A DNA stretch of 64,000 nt. Source: Alishewanella agri BL06. GTDB lineage: Bacteria > Pseudomonadota > Gammaproteobacteria > Enterobacterales > Alteromonadaceae. The stretch lies in the NCBI RefSeq assembly GCF_000272005.1, contig NZ_AKKU01000025.1, forward strand, positions 153,493 to 217,492, read 5' to 3'. The notes under the pieces were generated by a model. It saw only the letters and a list, made by a program, of their open reading frames with translations, made no database searches and was not told the origin of the DNA. Positions 8,172 through 17,097 of this stretch are shown here, in pieces; the first letter of the stretch is position 1; every line of letters begins with the position of its first letter. Both the position numbers and the translations under genes were made by a program.

Positions 8172-8733
8172 GGCGTGGTTCCTCCAAAATGGCAGCCTGC
8201 TGTAGTGTGCTCAGGCACTGCTGCCATTCTGCCGGGGTATTTGTATTGAATAGTTCAGCGTCGGGCGCCGGGCGCACTGTGCAGCGCAGTTTTGCCAGCA
8301 GGGCCTTAACTGAGCGTTCACCGGCATCCAATTGTTGTTCGATCAGGTGCGCCAGCTTGGGATCTGGTCGCAGTGCCAGTGGCAGTGGCCAATCGCGAAA
8401 ACAGACCGCTTGTTCGTTGTCACCGGGCACTAATAGTTGCAGGCTGCCGGCGCTCAGCAGCGGTAAATCAATCGGCAGTACCAGCAACACCGGCTCAGTA
8501 CAATAGCGCAGTGCAGCCGCGATACCGGCCAGTGGCCCCTGACCAGGCCTGAGATCCTGAATATAAGTCGTGCCGGGCTGATTGCGACTAAGCAGAATCT
8601 GGCTGGCGCCGGCTTGCTGCGCCAGTTGCTGCATATGTTGCAGCAAGCTTAGCTTACCCAGGCGCAGTTCGGCTTTATCCTGTCCCATCCGACGGGATTG
8701 GCCACCAGCTAAAATCAGTGCGCTAAATGACAT
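8164..8733 (-). CDS. mobA: Molybdenum cofactor guanylyltransferase MobA
   Basis: Nucleotidyltransferase of 189 residues that joins GMP to Mo-molybdopterin to make MGD, the cofactor form in periplasmic and membrane nitrate reductases. The N-terminal LILAGGQSRRMGQDKAEL is the GTP-binding signature, and LVLPIDLPLLS is the metal-binding region. It lies 38 bases downstream of moaA and overlaps moaB. Its presence means the cofactor is destined for the DMSO-reductase family, which fits nitrate respiration. Confidence 0.94.
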   Translation of the reverse strand: MSFSALILAGGQSRRMGQDKAELRLGKLSLLQHMQQLAQQAGASQILLSRNQPGTTYIQDLRPGQGPLAGIAAALRYCTEPVLLVLPIDLPLLSAGSLQLLVPGDNEQAVCFRDWPLPLALRPDPKLAHLIEQQLDAGERSVKALLAKLRCTVRPAPDAELFNTNTPAEWQQCLSTLQQAAILEEPRHD

Positions 8734-8771
8734 TGGTTACTCCAGCATGCTGTTGTAGACAAGACTGCGTC

Positions 8772-9743
8772 TTAGCCGCCAATTTGCGCTAAATGCCGGG
8801 TGCTGCCACTGTGCTGCTGTTGCAGTTGATGGCTCTGGGCTTTACCGGCTAGCGCTTGCTGCAGAAAGCGCTCCAAGGGTGCACTGTGCTCACTTTGTAG
8901 CAAGCTGCGTAGATCCTGATAGCTGTCGGTAAACAGACAGAGATACAGCTGCCCTTTGCTGGAAACCCGCAGGCGATTGCAATCGGCACAGAAATCTTTG
9001 CTGTAGGGCATAATCAGGCCGATGCGGCCCTGATAGTGCGGATGGGCGTATTCCAACGCCGGGCCATCACTGATGCCTTTTGGCAGTAACTGCCAGCCTT
9101 GGGTTTCCAACTGCTGCTGAATACTGGCGCCACTTAAATGCTGACGCTGATAGAAGCTGAGGTTGTCGTTGGTGCGCATCAGCTCAATAAAGCGCAGCGA
9201 CAAGTCCTGCTGTTTTACAAAGCTAAGAAAATCCGGCAACGCCAGCGCATTATGCTGCTTTAACAGCACCGTATTGATTTTGACTTGCTTAATGCCAACG
9301 GCTTTGGCTGTGGCGACACCGGCCAGGATGTCGGCCAGTTTGTCCTGCCCTGTGACCAGATGAAAGGTCGCCGCGTCCAGGCTATCGACACTGACATTAA
9401 CCGCATCCAGCCCTGCGGCTTGCCAGGCAGCGGCATCACGCTGTAAGCGATAGCCATTAGTCGTCAGGGCGACTTTTTCGATGCCGGGTACTGCCTTACA
9501 GGTGGCGATAATTTCCGTTAAATCTTTACGCAGCGAAGGTTCACCACCGGTGATCCGCACTTTGCGGGTGCCGAGGCGGGCAAAGGCAGTAACCAGGCGG
9601 CGGATTTCCGGCAGCGTCAGCTCGCCGGCCCGGGAGTCGCAATCAGTGCCATCGGGCAGGCAGTAAGTGCAGCGAAAGTTACAGCTTTCGGTTACGGAGA
9701 GCCGTAAATAGGTAAAACGGCGCTGATACGCATCAATAAGCAT
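8772..9743 (-). CDS. moaA: GTP 3',8-cyclase MoaA (radical SAM)
   Basis: First enzyme of Moco synthesis, 323 residues. The radical-SAM cluster is C21-x3-C25-x2-C28 (CNFRCTYC). A second 4Fe-4S site near the C-terminus uses C252, C255 and C269. The chain ends in the Gly-Gly tail (322-323) needed for activity. The frame is open to 9818, but the ATG at 9743 has an AAGGTG site about eight bases ahead and gives the normal N-terminus MLIDAYQRRFTYLRLS. It is the first gene of the nine-gene operon. Confidence 0.95.
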   Translation of the reverse strand: MLIDAYQRRFTYLRLSVTESCNFRCTYCLPDGTDCDSRAGELTLPEIRRLVTAFARLGTRKVRITGGEPSLRKDLTEIIATCKAVPGIEKVALTTNGYRLQRDAAAWQAAGLDAVNVSVDSLDAATFHLVTGQDKLADILAGVATAKAVGIKQVKINTVLLKQHNALALPDFLSFVKQQDLSLRFIELMRTNDNLSFYQRQHLSGASIQQQLETQGWQLLPKGISDGPALEYAHPHYQGRIGLIMPYSKDFCADCNRLRVSSKGQLYLCLFTDSYQDLRSLLQSEHSAPLERFLQQALAGKAQSHQLQQQHSGSTRHLAQIGG

Positions 9744-9880
9744 ACTAATGACACCTTTCCAGGTTGGGAGGTGAGGCCGTTTCCCGCCACACCCGGTGGT
9801 ATTATTACCACGGCACACCGTTCATACCTGCAGGCAGGGTTAGAGCCGGTGGCTTCGGCGTTGTGTAGTAAGCTTAAAGT
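9744..9880 (-). promoter_or_regulatory. Structured 5' leader of moaA (possible Moco riboswitch)
   Basis: The moaA leader is long and rich in inverted repeats. One hairpin pairs bases 9796-9801 with 9806-9811 (GTGGTA, loop ATAA, TACCAC on the coding strand). Close to the start codon a CACCT can pair with the AGGTG of the ribosome-binding site, which would hide it. Moco-sensing RNA (Rfam RF01055) precedes moaA in many gammaproteobacteria and uses such control. I could not fit the full consensus by eye, so the riboswitch reading is tentative. Confidence 0.4.
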
Positions 9881-9921
9881 AGTGAAGCAGCTTTTGTTAT
9901 TGCCATGAAGGAGCGTTTGGC

Positions 9922-9937
9922 TACCCCCTTGGGGGTA
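9922..9937. promoter_or_regulatory. Candidate NarL/NarP 7-2-7 site upstream of moaA
   Basis: TACCCCC-TT-GGGGGTA matches TACYYMT-N2-AKRRGTA except for the inner base of each half. The dyad extends one base on each side (9921-9938). It lies about 180 bases upstream of the moaA ATG, directly after the stop of the neighbouring c-di-GMP gene. No T-run follows on the minus strand, so a terminator is unlikely. Confidence 0.55.
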
Positions 9938-9942
9938 GTCGC

Positions 9943-12471
9943 TTAGTAGTCAATCGTCGGGCGGCTCTGCGTTAAAAATGGCGTTAGGTCTGCAGCTGGT
10001 ACAGCAGGTGACACCAGAAAACCCTGGCCAGTGTCGCAGCCCGCAGTCAACAGAAAATCGCGCTGGGTGTTTTGCTCAATCCCCTCGGCGATCACCTCTA
10101 AGCCCAGCGCCTTGGCCATGGCGATAATGGCCAGGGTGATCTGACTATCACTTTCACTTTGCGGTAAATCGCGGATAAAGCTGCGATCAATTTTTAGCGC
10201 ATCCAATGGCAGGCGGCGCAGATAAGACAGAGAAGAGTAACCGGTACCAAAGTCGTCAATTGATAGGCGTAAACCCAGTGCCTTTAGCTCCGTCAGTACT
10301 TCCAGGGTATAGTCAGCGTGCTCCGGGATTAAACAGCTTTCGGTTAGTTCCAGCTCCAGCAATGACGCATCAATATCAGTTTGCTGTAAAATCGCCCGTA
10401 GCCGTGGCAGAAAATCGGTTTCCGCCAGTTGTAATGCAGAAATATTGACGGCAACTGGCAGCGCCCGCTTGCCCCAGTGTCTGAGTTGATGACAAACCTG
10501 ACGTAGTACCTGTTCACCTAATTGGTGGATCAGCCCGAGCTTTTCCGCCAGCGGAATAAACAATGCCGGTGAAATCATCCCCAGCTCCGCATCCTGCCAG
10601 CGCACCAGCGCTTCCAGGCCGATAATATCGCCACTCTGTAACGCAAATTTGGGCTGATAATAGACCTGTAGCAGTTGCTGACGCAGTGCCAGGCGCAGGG
10701 CTTGCTCCAGCTTGAGCTCTTCTTCATTTTGTAAGCCGCTACTGGCCTGATAAAAACTAAACTGATTACGGCCGGCACTTTTCGCCTGATACATGGCAAC
10801 ATCAGCATGTTTGACTAACAGCTCGGCATTATGACCATCTTTCGGATAAACGCTGATGCCAATACTGGTGGTTAAGAAAAATTCTTGTTCCAGCAACTGC
10901 ACCGGCCGCTCAAACTGCGAAATCAGTCGCTGCGCCAGCCGCTCCAGCGATTTCACACAACTGACTTCCGGGATCAAAATAGTAAATTCATCGCCACCAA
11001 TACGGGCCACCGATTCGCCCTCGCGCACCGTGGCCTGAAGGCGCCGCGCCACCTCTTTTAATGCCTGATCGCCGGCCAGATGTCCCAGTGTATCGTTAAT
11101 CCGTTTAAATAAATCTAAATCCAGAAACATCACCGCCAGCGTATGTTGATGACGATGGGCATTGGCCAGCGCCAGTTGCAGCCGGTCGAAAAACATCCGC
11201 CGGTTCGCCAAGCCGGTTAGCTCATCCATATAGGCTAACTGATGGATTTTCTCTTCCTGCTGTTTGCGCTCGGTAATATCGCTAAAAATTGACGCATATT
11301 GCGTAATCTGGCCATCTTCGGCGCGAATGGCCGTAATGCTTAACCACTGCGGATAGAGCTCGCCGTTTTTACGCTTATTCCAGATTTCGCCCTGCCAGTG
11401 GCCTTGTTCGAGCAGAATTTGCCACATGCGGCGGTAGAAATCGGCAGTATGCAAACCGGAACTAAGCAAACGCGGGGTTTGCCCAACAGCTTCTTCCTGA
11501 CTATAGCCGGTTAGTTTAGTAAAGCTGGGATTGACCGACTGAATAAAGCCGTGTTGATCGGTGATCATAATGCCGTCCATCGACGCATCAATCACCTTAT
11601 GTGCCAGCCGTAAATAGTCGGCTGAGGTACGCAGTGCGTTATCGCGGTCGCGTAATGCCGTTTTCAGCTGCTCGATATAGGCATATTCAACGTTGCGCAG
11701 AATGGCACTAAAAGAGAGTAAACCACAAATATTGTCATCTTTGGTGACGCCAAGATGACGAATGCCATGCTCGGTTAACTGCTCTACCGCTTGCAGCAGC
11801 GTCAATTCCGGCGCTACCGTGAGTAGTGGTCGGCTGGCCAGCTCGCCTATTGATGACACGTCACAGTTCTCTGCCAGTAAACGCACCAAATCGCGTTCAG
11901 TGACCAGCCCGTAATCATCAGCGCCAAAGCAAATAATGGCGGCGTCAGCGCGGTGATGGCGCATTTCCGCCACCGCTTCAGCCAAAGGCAAGGCGGCAGC
12001 CAAATGCAGCGGTGCCTTGTCAACACAGCTGCCAACGTCCCGAAAGCGCAGATAAAATTCAATTTTTTGCTGGCGGATAATATCGCTTTGCGTCAGTAAC
12101 CCTATCGGCCGTTGTTGTGGGTCCACTACCAGCAAGCGGCGGATATTATGATTCAGCATTAAACTGGCTGCACCGCTAACCCGGGTCAAACCACTGGCAC
12201 TGATCACAGGTGATGACATCACTGAGCCAACCTTGATCTCTGACGGTTTGCTGCCGGCAAAGTCGAGTTTCCGGGTGTCAGCTTCGGACCAGATGCCAGT
12301 GATCTGACCTTGCTCTTCTACCAAAATACAGCTGACACCATGGCTGCGCATCAGCTTTGCCGCTTGTTGCAGGCTGGTTTGTGGCGGGCAGGTTAGCAAG
12401 GGCTTTTTAATCAGCTCGGCGATGGTCGGCTCGGCGTCGGTATTTTCAGTACCTAATAACAGCTCAGACAT
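9943..12471 (-). CDS. CBS-PAS-GGDEF-EAL dual c-di-GMP enzyme
   Basis: Cytoplasmic signalling protein of 842 residues. The first about 270 residues hold four CBS-like repeats in two pairs (LLTCPPQTSLQQAAKLM; PVISASGLTRVSGAASLM; LHLAAALPLAEAVAEM; LLTVAPELTLLQAVEQL). A PAS domain follows (about 290-410, DGIMITDQHGFIQSVNPSF, closing with FSDITERKQ). A GGDEF domain has an intact RIGGDEF, and a C-terminal EAL domain has LEALVRW, LELTES and DDFGTGYSS. Both catalytic motifs are intact, so it may make and break c-di-GMP. CBS pairs often bind adenine nucleotides; the PAS ligand is unknown. No membrane helices. It sits just upstream of the moa operon on the same strand. Confidence 0.9.
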   Translation of the reverse strand: MSELLLGTENTDAEPTIAELIKKPLLTCPPQTSLQQAAKLMRSHGVSCILVEEQGQITGIWSEADTRKLDFAGSKPSEIKVGSVMSSPVISASGLTRVSGAASLMLNHNIRRLLVVDPQQRPIGLLTQSDIIRQQKIEFYLRFRDVGSCVDKAPLHLAAALPLAEAVAEMRHHRADAAIICFGADDYGLVTERDLVRLLAENCDVSSIGELASRPLLTVAPELTLLQAVEQLTEHGIRHLGVTKDDNICGLLSFSAILRNVEYAYIEQLKTALRDRDNALRTSADYLRLAHKVIDASMDGIMITDQHGFIQSVNPSFTKLTGYSQEEAVGQTPRLLSSGLHTADFYRRMWQILLEQGHWQGEIWNKRKNGELYPQWLSITAIRAEDGQITQYASIFSDITERKQQEEKIHQLAYMDELTGLANRRMFFDRLQLALANAHRHQHTLAVMFLDLDLFKRINDTLGHLAGDQALKEVARRLQATVREGESVARIGGDEFTILIPEVSCVKSLERLAQRLISQFERPVQLLEQEFFLTTSIGISVYPKDGHNAELLVKHADVAMYQAKSAGRNQFSFYQASSGLQNEEELKLEQALRLALRQQLLQVYYQPKFALQSGDIIGLEALVRWQDAELGMISPALFIPLAEKLGLIHQLGEQVLRQVCHQLRHWGKRALPVAVNISALQLAETDFLPRLRAILQQTDIDASLLELELTESCLIPEHADYTLEVLTELKALGLRLSIDDFGTGYSSLSYLRRLPLDALKIDRSFIRDLPQSESDSQITLAIIAMAKALGLEVIAEGIEQNTQRDFLLTAGCDTGQGFLVSPAVPAADLTPFLTQSRPTIDY

Positions 12472-12691
12472 AGGATGCTCAATGTAGCAGTAAGATGGCG
12501 GCTAGTATAAAAGTATCAGTTCAAGGGGTATTGATCTGGAACAAAGCCGGTTAATAACTGAGCATTAAAGCGGACTGACCAGTATATGAAGAGAGTGTGA
12601 CTTAGTCAGCTGGTGAAGCTTGCGCTGGATCAATGCATGCGGCCGCTAGCTGGTTAAAATCGGCGCCCTGATCCTGACTGAGACCCTACTG

Positions 12692-14008
12692 ATGTTTAAA
12701 CCTGAACTCTTATCGCCCGCCGGCAGTTTAAAAGCAATGCGGCTGGCCTTTGCCTATGGTGCCGATGCCGTCTATGCCGGTCAGCCACGTTATAGTTTGC
12801 GGGTACGCAATAATGAGTTTGACTTAGCCGCGCTGGAAACCGGGATCAACGAAGCCCATGCCTTGGGTAAGCGCTTTTATGTGGTGGTCAATATCGCACC
12901 GCACAACAGTAAGTTGACCACCTTTATTCGCGATATGCAGCCGGTGGTGGCGTTAAAGCCGGATGCACTGATTGTTTCTGACCCCGGGGTAATCTTTTTA
13001 TTGCGCCAGCACTTTCCGCAGCAAGTCTTGCACCTTTCGGTACAGGCCAATACCGTTAACTGGGCGGCGGTAAAGTTCTGGCAAACGCATGGCGTGCAGC
13101 GGGTCATTCTGTCACGCGAGTTAGCGGTGGAGGAAATTGCTGAAATCCGCCGCGAAGTGCCAGAGATGGAACTGGAAGTCTTTGTGCATGGCGCGCTCTG
13201 TATGGCCTATTCCGGTCGGTGTTTATTATCGGGTTATATTAATAAACGGGATCCGAATCAGGGCACCTGCACCAATTCCTGCCGCTGGCCCTATCAGGTG
13301 CACGCTGCTGTGGAAGATGAGGTCGGGCAGTTTAAACCGATCAGTACTCCGGCGTTGCTGGAAGAGCAGGGGCGGCCGGGTGAACTGATGACCATCGACG
13401 AAGATCTGCATGGTACCTATATTCTGAATTCTAAAGACTTACGGGCGGTTGAGCATGTGCCGGCATTAACGGCGATGGGGATACATTCGTTAAAAATCGA
13501 AGGCCGTACCAAGTCACCTTATTATGTTGCCCGTACTGCGCAGGTGTATCGCAAGGCGATTGATGATGCGGTGGCCGGCAAGGCTTTTGATAGCAAGCTG
13601 TTAAGTGAATTGGAAGGCATGGCTAACCGCGGTTTTACTGAAGGGTTTTTACGCCGCCATAAGCCGCAGGAGACGCAAAATTACGATACCAGTCACAGTG
13701 AGGGCGAGCAGTTGCTGGTTGGTGAATTTATTGGCGAGCAGGATAGCGAGGGCTTTGCGTTACTGGAGGTAAAAAACCAGTTTGCGGTTGGTGATCAGCT
13801 GATTTTAATGACGCCACGGGGTAATCAGAACTTCCGACTGGAAGCATTGCGTAATCAGCAGGATCAGGATCTGCTGCTTGCGCCCGGTGCCTGTTATCAG
13901 CTCAAGGTAAAGTTACCGGCACGGGTGCTGTTGCAGCACGCTATGTTGCTAAAACAGCTACCCGTTACTAGTGCGGCAGCAGCCGGTTTAGCAACAGAGA
14001 TTGTCTGA
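12692..14008 (+). CDS. trhP: tRNA 5-hydroxyuridine synthase TrhP (U32 peptidase family)
   Basis: Protein of 438 residues equivalent to E. coli YegQ/TrhP, needed for prephenate-dependent hydroxylation of uridine 34 in tRNA (ho5U, the precursor of cmo5U). It begins PELLSPAGSLKAMRLAFAYGADAVYAG, the U32 signature, and has the conserved cysteine cluster around VHGALCMAYSGRCLLSGY and GTCTNSCRWPY. This likely binds an Fe-S centre. Despite the family name it is not expected to be a protease. It runs into a YfhL-type ferredoxin gene with one base between stop and start. Confidence 0.88.
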   Translation: MFKPELLSPAGSLKAMRLAFAYGADAVYAGQPRYSLRVRNNEFDLAALETGINEAHALGKRFYVVVNIAPHNSKLTTFIRDMQPVVALKPDALIVSDPGVIFLLRQHFPQQVLHLSVQANTVNWAAVKFWQTHGVQRVILSRELAVEEIAEIRREVPEMELEVFVHGALCMAYSGRCLLSGYINKRDPNQGTCTNSCRWPYQVHAAVEDEVGQFKPISTPALLEEQGRPGELMTIDEDLHGTYILNSKDLRAVEHVPALTAMGIHSLKIEGRTKSPYYVARTAQVYRKAIDDAVAGKAFDSKLLSELEGMANRGFTEGFLRRHKPQETQNYDTSHSEGEQLLVGEFIGEQDSEGFALLEVKNQFAVGDQLILMTPRGNQNFRLEALRNQQDQDLLLAPGACYQLKVKLPARVLLQHAMLLKQLPVTSAAAAGLATEIV

Positions 14009-14009
14009 G

Positions 14010-14201
14010 ATGACGGCCGTTATCGAGGTAAGTTGCATTAATTGCGATATGTGTGTGCCGGAGTGTCCAAACGAGGCCATCAGCATGGGGCCACTGCACT
14101 ATCAGGTCGATCCGGCACGCTGCACCGAGTGCGTTGGGTTTTACGATAAACCAACCTGTATTGAAGTTTGCCCGATTGATTGTATCGAAATTGTCAGTTA
14201 A
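14010..14201 (+). CDS. yfhL: YfhL-family 2x[4Fe-4S] ferredoxin
   Basis: Small ferredoxin of 63 residues from the ATG at 14010, one base after the trhP stop (a TTG at 14001 is less likely). Two cluster motifs are visible: CINCDMCVPECPNEA and CTEC followed by an insertion, then CIEVCP, the spacing typical of YfhL/Alvin-type ferredoxins. It is an electron carrier. The tight coupling to trhP suggests that it may supply electrons or help assemble the Fe-S centre in tRNA hydroxylation, but this is inference from position. Confidence 0.88.
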   Translation: MTAVIEVSCINCDMCVPECPNEAISMGPLHYQVDPARCTECVGFYDKPTCIEVCPIDCIEIVS

Positions 14202-14270
14202 CACTGTGCTTGCATTGATGTAGTGGCCTGTCTAATATGTTGTAACCAAAGGGCAGCAGTTAGCCAAACT

Positions 14271-16061
14271 ATGCAAGCACGCTTTAGTACTGAGGAAATT
14301 TTCCGGCAATTAGCCGATGTGTTAACACAGAGCGGCTATCCGGATTTTTTACCCACCTTGGTACAGCGATTAGCCGAAATTCTTAACGTTGAATACTGCC
14401 TGATTGCTGAAGCCACAGCGACCTCAACCGAAGCCCGCACCATAGCGCTGTGGGGCCAGGGTCAACTGCTCGACAATATCACCTATCCGCTAAAAGGCAC
14501 GCCCTGCGAAACCGTGCCGGAGCGCGAGCCTTGTGTTTATGCACAGGGCGTTTGTCAGGTATTTCCGGATGATGTGCTGCTGGTTGACCTGAAGGTCGAA
14601 AGCTATCTTGGTATGCCGATTTTAAACACCAGTGGTCAGAAGCTGGGTATTCTGAGCATAATGGCGACCAAACCACTACAAATGCCGGAAATCGGCCGCG
14701 AAGTGCTGCGGATTGCGGCAGCCCAAGTGGGTGCAGAGCTCGAGCGCACGCAGAGCGAACGCTTTATCCGGAAATTGACCTATCGCGATAACGTCACACA
14801 ACTGCCTAACCGGGCGCATTTGCTGGAAAAACTGCAAAACTGGCCGAAAGCTGATGTCTCGAAAGCTGCACTGGGTCTGGCGTTAATTGATATCAGCCGT
14901 TTTAAAGAACTGAATGATCTGTTTAGCTTTAAAGTCGGCGATGAGTTATTAGCGGCCGTAGCCGGCCGCTTGCGCCAGGATTTACCAGAGAGCTGTTATC
15001 TGGCGCGCTATTCTGCCGATCAATTTGCGCTGCTCAGCCCGGTGTATTCTGTGCGGGAGCTGGAGCAATTATGCCGGCAGGTACAAAAGCTGTTTATGTG
15101 GCCCTTTCATTGTGCCGGTAAGGATTTTGCGCTGCATGTAAATTTGGGTTGTGCCCTGGTTGCCAGCGATGAATTAAATGGTCCGGAATTGCTGCGGTTT
15201 GCCAGCATTGCGCTGGCCGAGGCGAAGAGCAGTGGTGGTGGGCTGAAAGTATTCGAGCCGTCGATGAGCCAGGCACTGAGTCAGCGGCAAATCGTGCTGG
15301 AGCGCTTTATGCTGGCGCTACGCAGTGGCAAACTCAGTTTGCACTATCAGCCGCAGATCGATTTAGCCAGTTGTCTGCTTTCCGGCGCCGAGGCGCTGTG
15401 TCGCTGGTATGATGAGGAATGGGGGTGGGTGCGGCCGGATACCTTTATTCCGCTGGCGGAAGAACGCGGCCTGATGCCGGAGCTGGGAAACTGGGTAATG
15501 CAAACCGCCTGCCGGCAACTGAATTTATGGCAGCAAAGAGGTTATCGTTTACCCGGACGCCTATCAGTTAACGTTTCGGCCCGGCAATTGGATAATGAAC
15601 AACTGGTCAGTGATTTTGCGACTTGCAGTAGTGGTATTACACCTACTCAGATAGAACTGGAAGTCACCGAATCGTTGATTATGCAAAATGCGGAGCGTTC
15701 GCTGCGACAAATGGCCGAGTTAGAAGCCATGGGTTTCAGCTGGGCCATTGATGATTTTGGCACCGGCTATTCTTCGCTGGCTTATCTGACCCGTTTTCGT
15801 GCCTCCACGCTAAAGATTGACCGAGCCTTTATCAATAATATCCCCGGTGATCACCATCATAATATGGTGGTAAAAACCATTCTGGCGATGGCAAAAAGTC
15901 TGGATATGCTGACCATTGCCGAAGGGGTGGAAACGGCAGAGCAGGCGGCTTATCTGTTGCAGCTCGGCTGTGCCCGGGCGCAGGGCTACCATTTTGGTAA
16001 GCCGGTACCGGCCGATGAGTTTGCTGAGCGTTGGTTAAAGCCGCTGGCAGTAAAATCCTGA
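14271..16061 (+). CDS. GAF-GGDEF(degenerate)-EAL c-di-GMP phosphodiesterase
   Basis: Cytoplasmic protein of 596 residues from the ATG at 14271; a GTG at 14223 would add 16. A GAF domain (about 12-155) precedes a GGDEF domain whose signature has decayed to SADQF, so it should not make c-di-GMP. The EAL domain is intact (AEALCRW, LEVTES, IDDFGTGYSS), so the protein should act as a phosphodiesterase, perhaps with the dead GGDEF as a GTP sensor. The GAF part contains several cysteines (GTPCETVPEREPC), which could respond to redox or a cofactor. Convergent with the LysR gene. Confidence 0.88.
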   Translation: MQARFSTEEIFRQLADVLTQSGYPDFLPTLVQRLAEILNVEYCLIAEATATSTEARTIALWGQGQLLDNITYPLKGTPCETVPEREPCVYAQGVCQVFPDDVLLVDLKVESYLGMPILNTSGQKLGILSIMATKPLQMPEIGREVLRIAAAQVGAELERTQSERFIRKLTYRDNVTQLPNRAHLLEKLQNWPKADVSKAALGLALIDISRFKELNDLFSFKVGDELLAAVAGRLRQDLPESCYLARYSADQFALLSPVYSVRELEQLCRQVQKLFMWPFHCAGKDFALHVNLGCALVASDELNGPELLRFASIALAEAKSSGGGLKVFEPSMSQALSQRQIVLERFMLALRSGKLSLHYQPQIDLASCLLSGAEALCRWYDEEWGWVRPDTFIPLAEERGLMPELGNWVMQTACRQLNLWQQRGYRLPGRLSVNVSARQLDNEQLVSDFATCSSGITPTQIELEVTESLIMQNAERSLRQMAELEAMGFSWAIDDFGTGYSSLAYLTRFRASTLKIDRAFINNIPGDHHHNMVVKTILAMAKSLDMLTIAEGVETAEQAAYLLQLGCARAQGYHFGKPVPADEFAERWLKPLAVKS

Positions 16062-16108
16062 GCTCCAAGATCCTAAGCCTAAATCCTGATAACTTTCTAA
16101 GTGTAGTG

Positions 16109-16948
16109 TTAAAGCGCACTACTCTGGCTACAGAGCTGTTGCAGTACCGGCAAGGCCGGATGGGCGTTGTCACTGCGATAGGCCAGGGCAATGGTGCGCT
16201 CCAGCTGCAGGCCGGCAATGGGTTTTAACGCCACATCACTACGCTCTAGCAAGTTGTCAAAATCCGGTACCAGCGCACAACCCACCCCGGCCGATACCAG
16301 GCCCAAGGCATATTCTATGGTTTGAATATCAGCACGGATCGCCGGCTGAATATTGCGCCGGCTTAGCTGCGGGTACAGTAAATCCCAGGCATCACAGGGC
16401 GTGCGTTTAATCAGTGGCAGGTCCTGAAAATCGTCCAGTGTCAACTGCGATTGCAGGCTGAGCGGCCAGGCCGGTGGCAGTGCCAATAAATAGCGGTCCC
16501 GCCAGATCGGTTGTAATACTTCCCCCCCTTGTTGCTGCGCCGGGGTAATAATCCGCGCATCGCAAGGCGCATCCGGCTCGACCAGGTGCAGTTCCAGCCC
16601 CGGCACTTGCTGGCTAAACTCACGCAGCAGTGCACTCATCCGCTCGACGCCTAGGGCGCGAATTAAACCGAGGCGAAAACGTACCTTGGCAGCCGGGGCC
16701 TGAAACGAGGCTTTTAGCGAGGCCAGCTGAGCCAGTAATTTACCGGCATGGCCATATAGCTTATCGCCTTCCTCTGTTGGGGTAACCCCTTTGGGCAGGC
16801 GCAGAAATAAACTCACTCCCAGCTCCTGCTCTAACTGCAACAGGGCCGCCGATAACGAGGGTTGGGCGACACAGCATTGGCGCGCCGCGGCGCTGATGCT
16901 GCGCTGCTCATAGACCGCAACAAAGTATTTGAGTTGGCGAATATCCAT
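16109..16948 (-). CDS. LysR-family transcriptional regulator
   Basis: Regulator of 279 residues. An N-terminal winged helix-turn-helix (1-60: MDIRQLKYFVAVYEQRSISAAARQ, then LSAALLQLEQELGVSLF) is followed by a periplasmic-binding-fold effector domain. It is divergent from the glutaryl-CoA dehydrogenase gene with 149 bases between the start codons, the usual layout when a LysR protein activates its neighbour. By position it probably controls the gcdH-E1-acyltransferase genes; the ligand is unknown. Confidence 0.88.
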   Translation of the reverse strand: MDIRQLKYFVAVYEQRSISAAARQCCVAQPSLSAALLQLEQELGVSLFLRLPKGVTPTEEGDKLYGHAGKLLAQLASLKASFQAPAAKVRFRLGLIRALGVERMSALLREFSQQVPGLELHLVEPDAPCDARIITPAQQQGGEVLQPIWRDRYLLALPPAWPLSLQSQLTLDDFQDLPLIKRTPCDAWDLLYPQLSRRNIQPAIRADIQTIEYALGLVSAGVGCALVPDFDNLLERSDVALKPIAGLQLERTIALAYRSDNAHPALPVLQQLCSQSSAL

Positions 16949-17097
16949 AGTTAAAAGCTATAGCATCTACAGAATTAATATATTTTAACTTTATATCAGG
17001 CCGCAGTAGAGTGAGCAACAGAGTAAGACGTTTTGGCGTTAACTGTCGGTTATTACAGCGAATGTCAGGCGTTTCCCATGACATAATGAGGTGTAAG

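Noticed and set aside
9921-9938. GC-rich dyad as a terminator for the c-di-GMP gene
   Set aside because: No T-run follows on the minus strand, and the heptamer pattern fits a NarL-type site better.
14271-16061. Active diguanylate cyclase
   Set aside because: The GGDEF signature is SADQF, which should be inactive; only the EAL motifs are intact.
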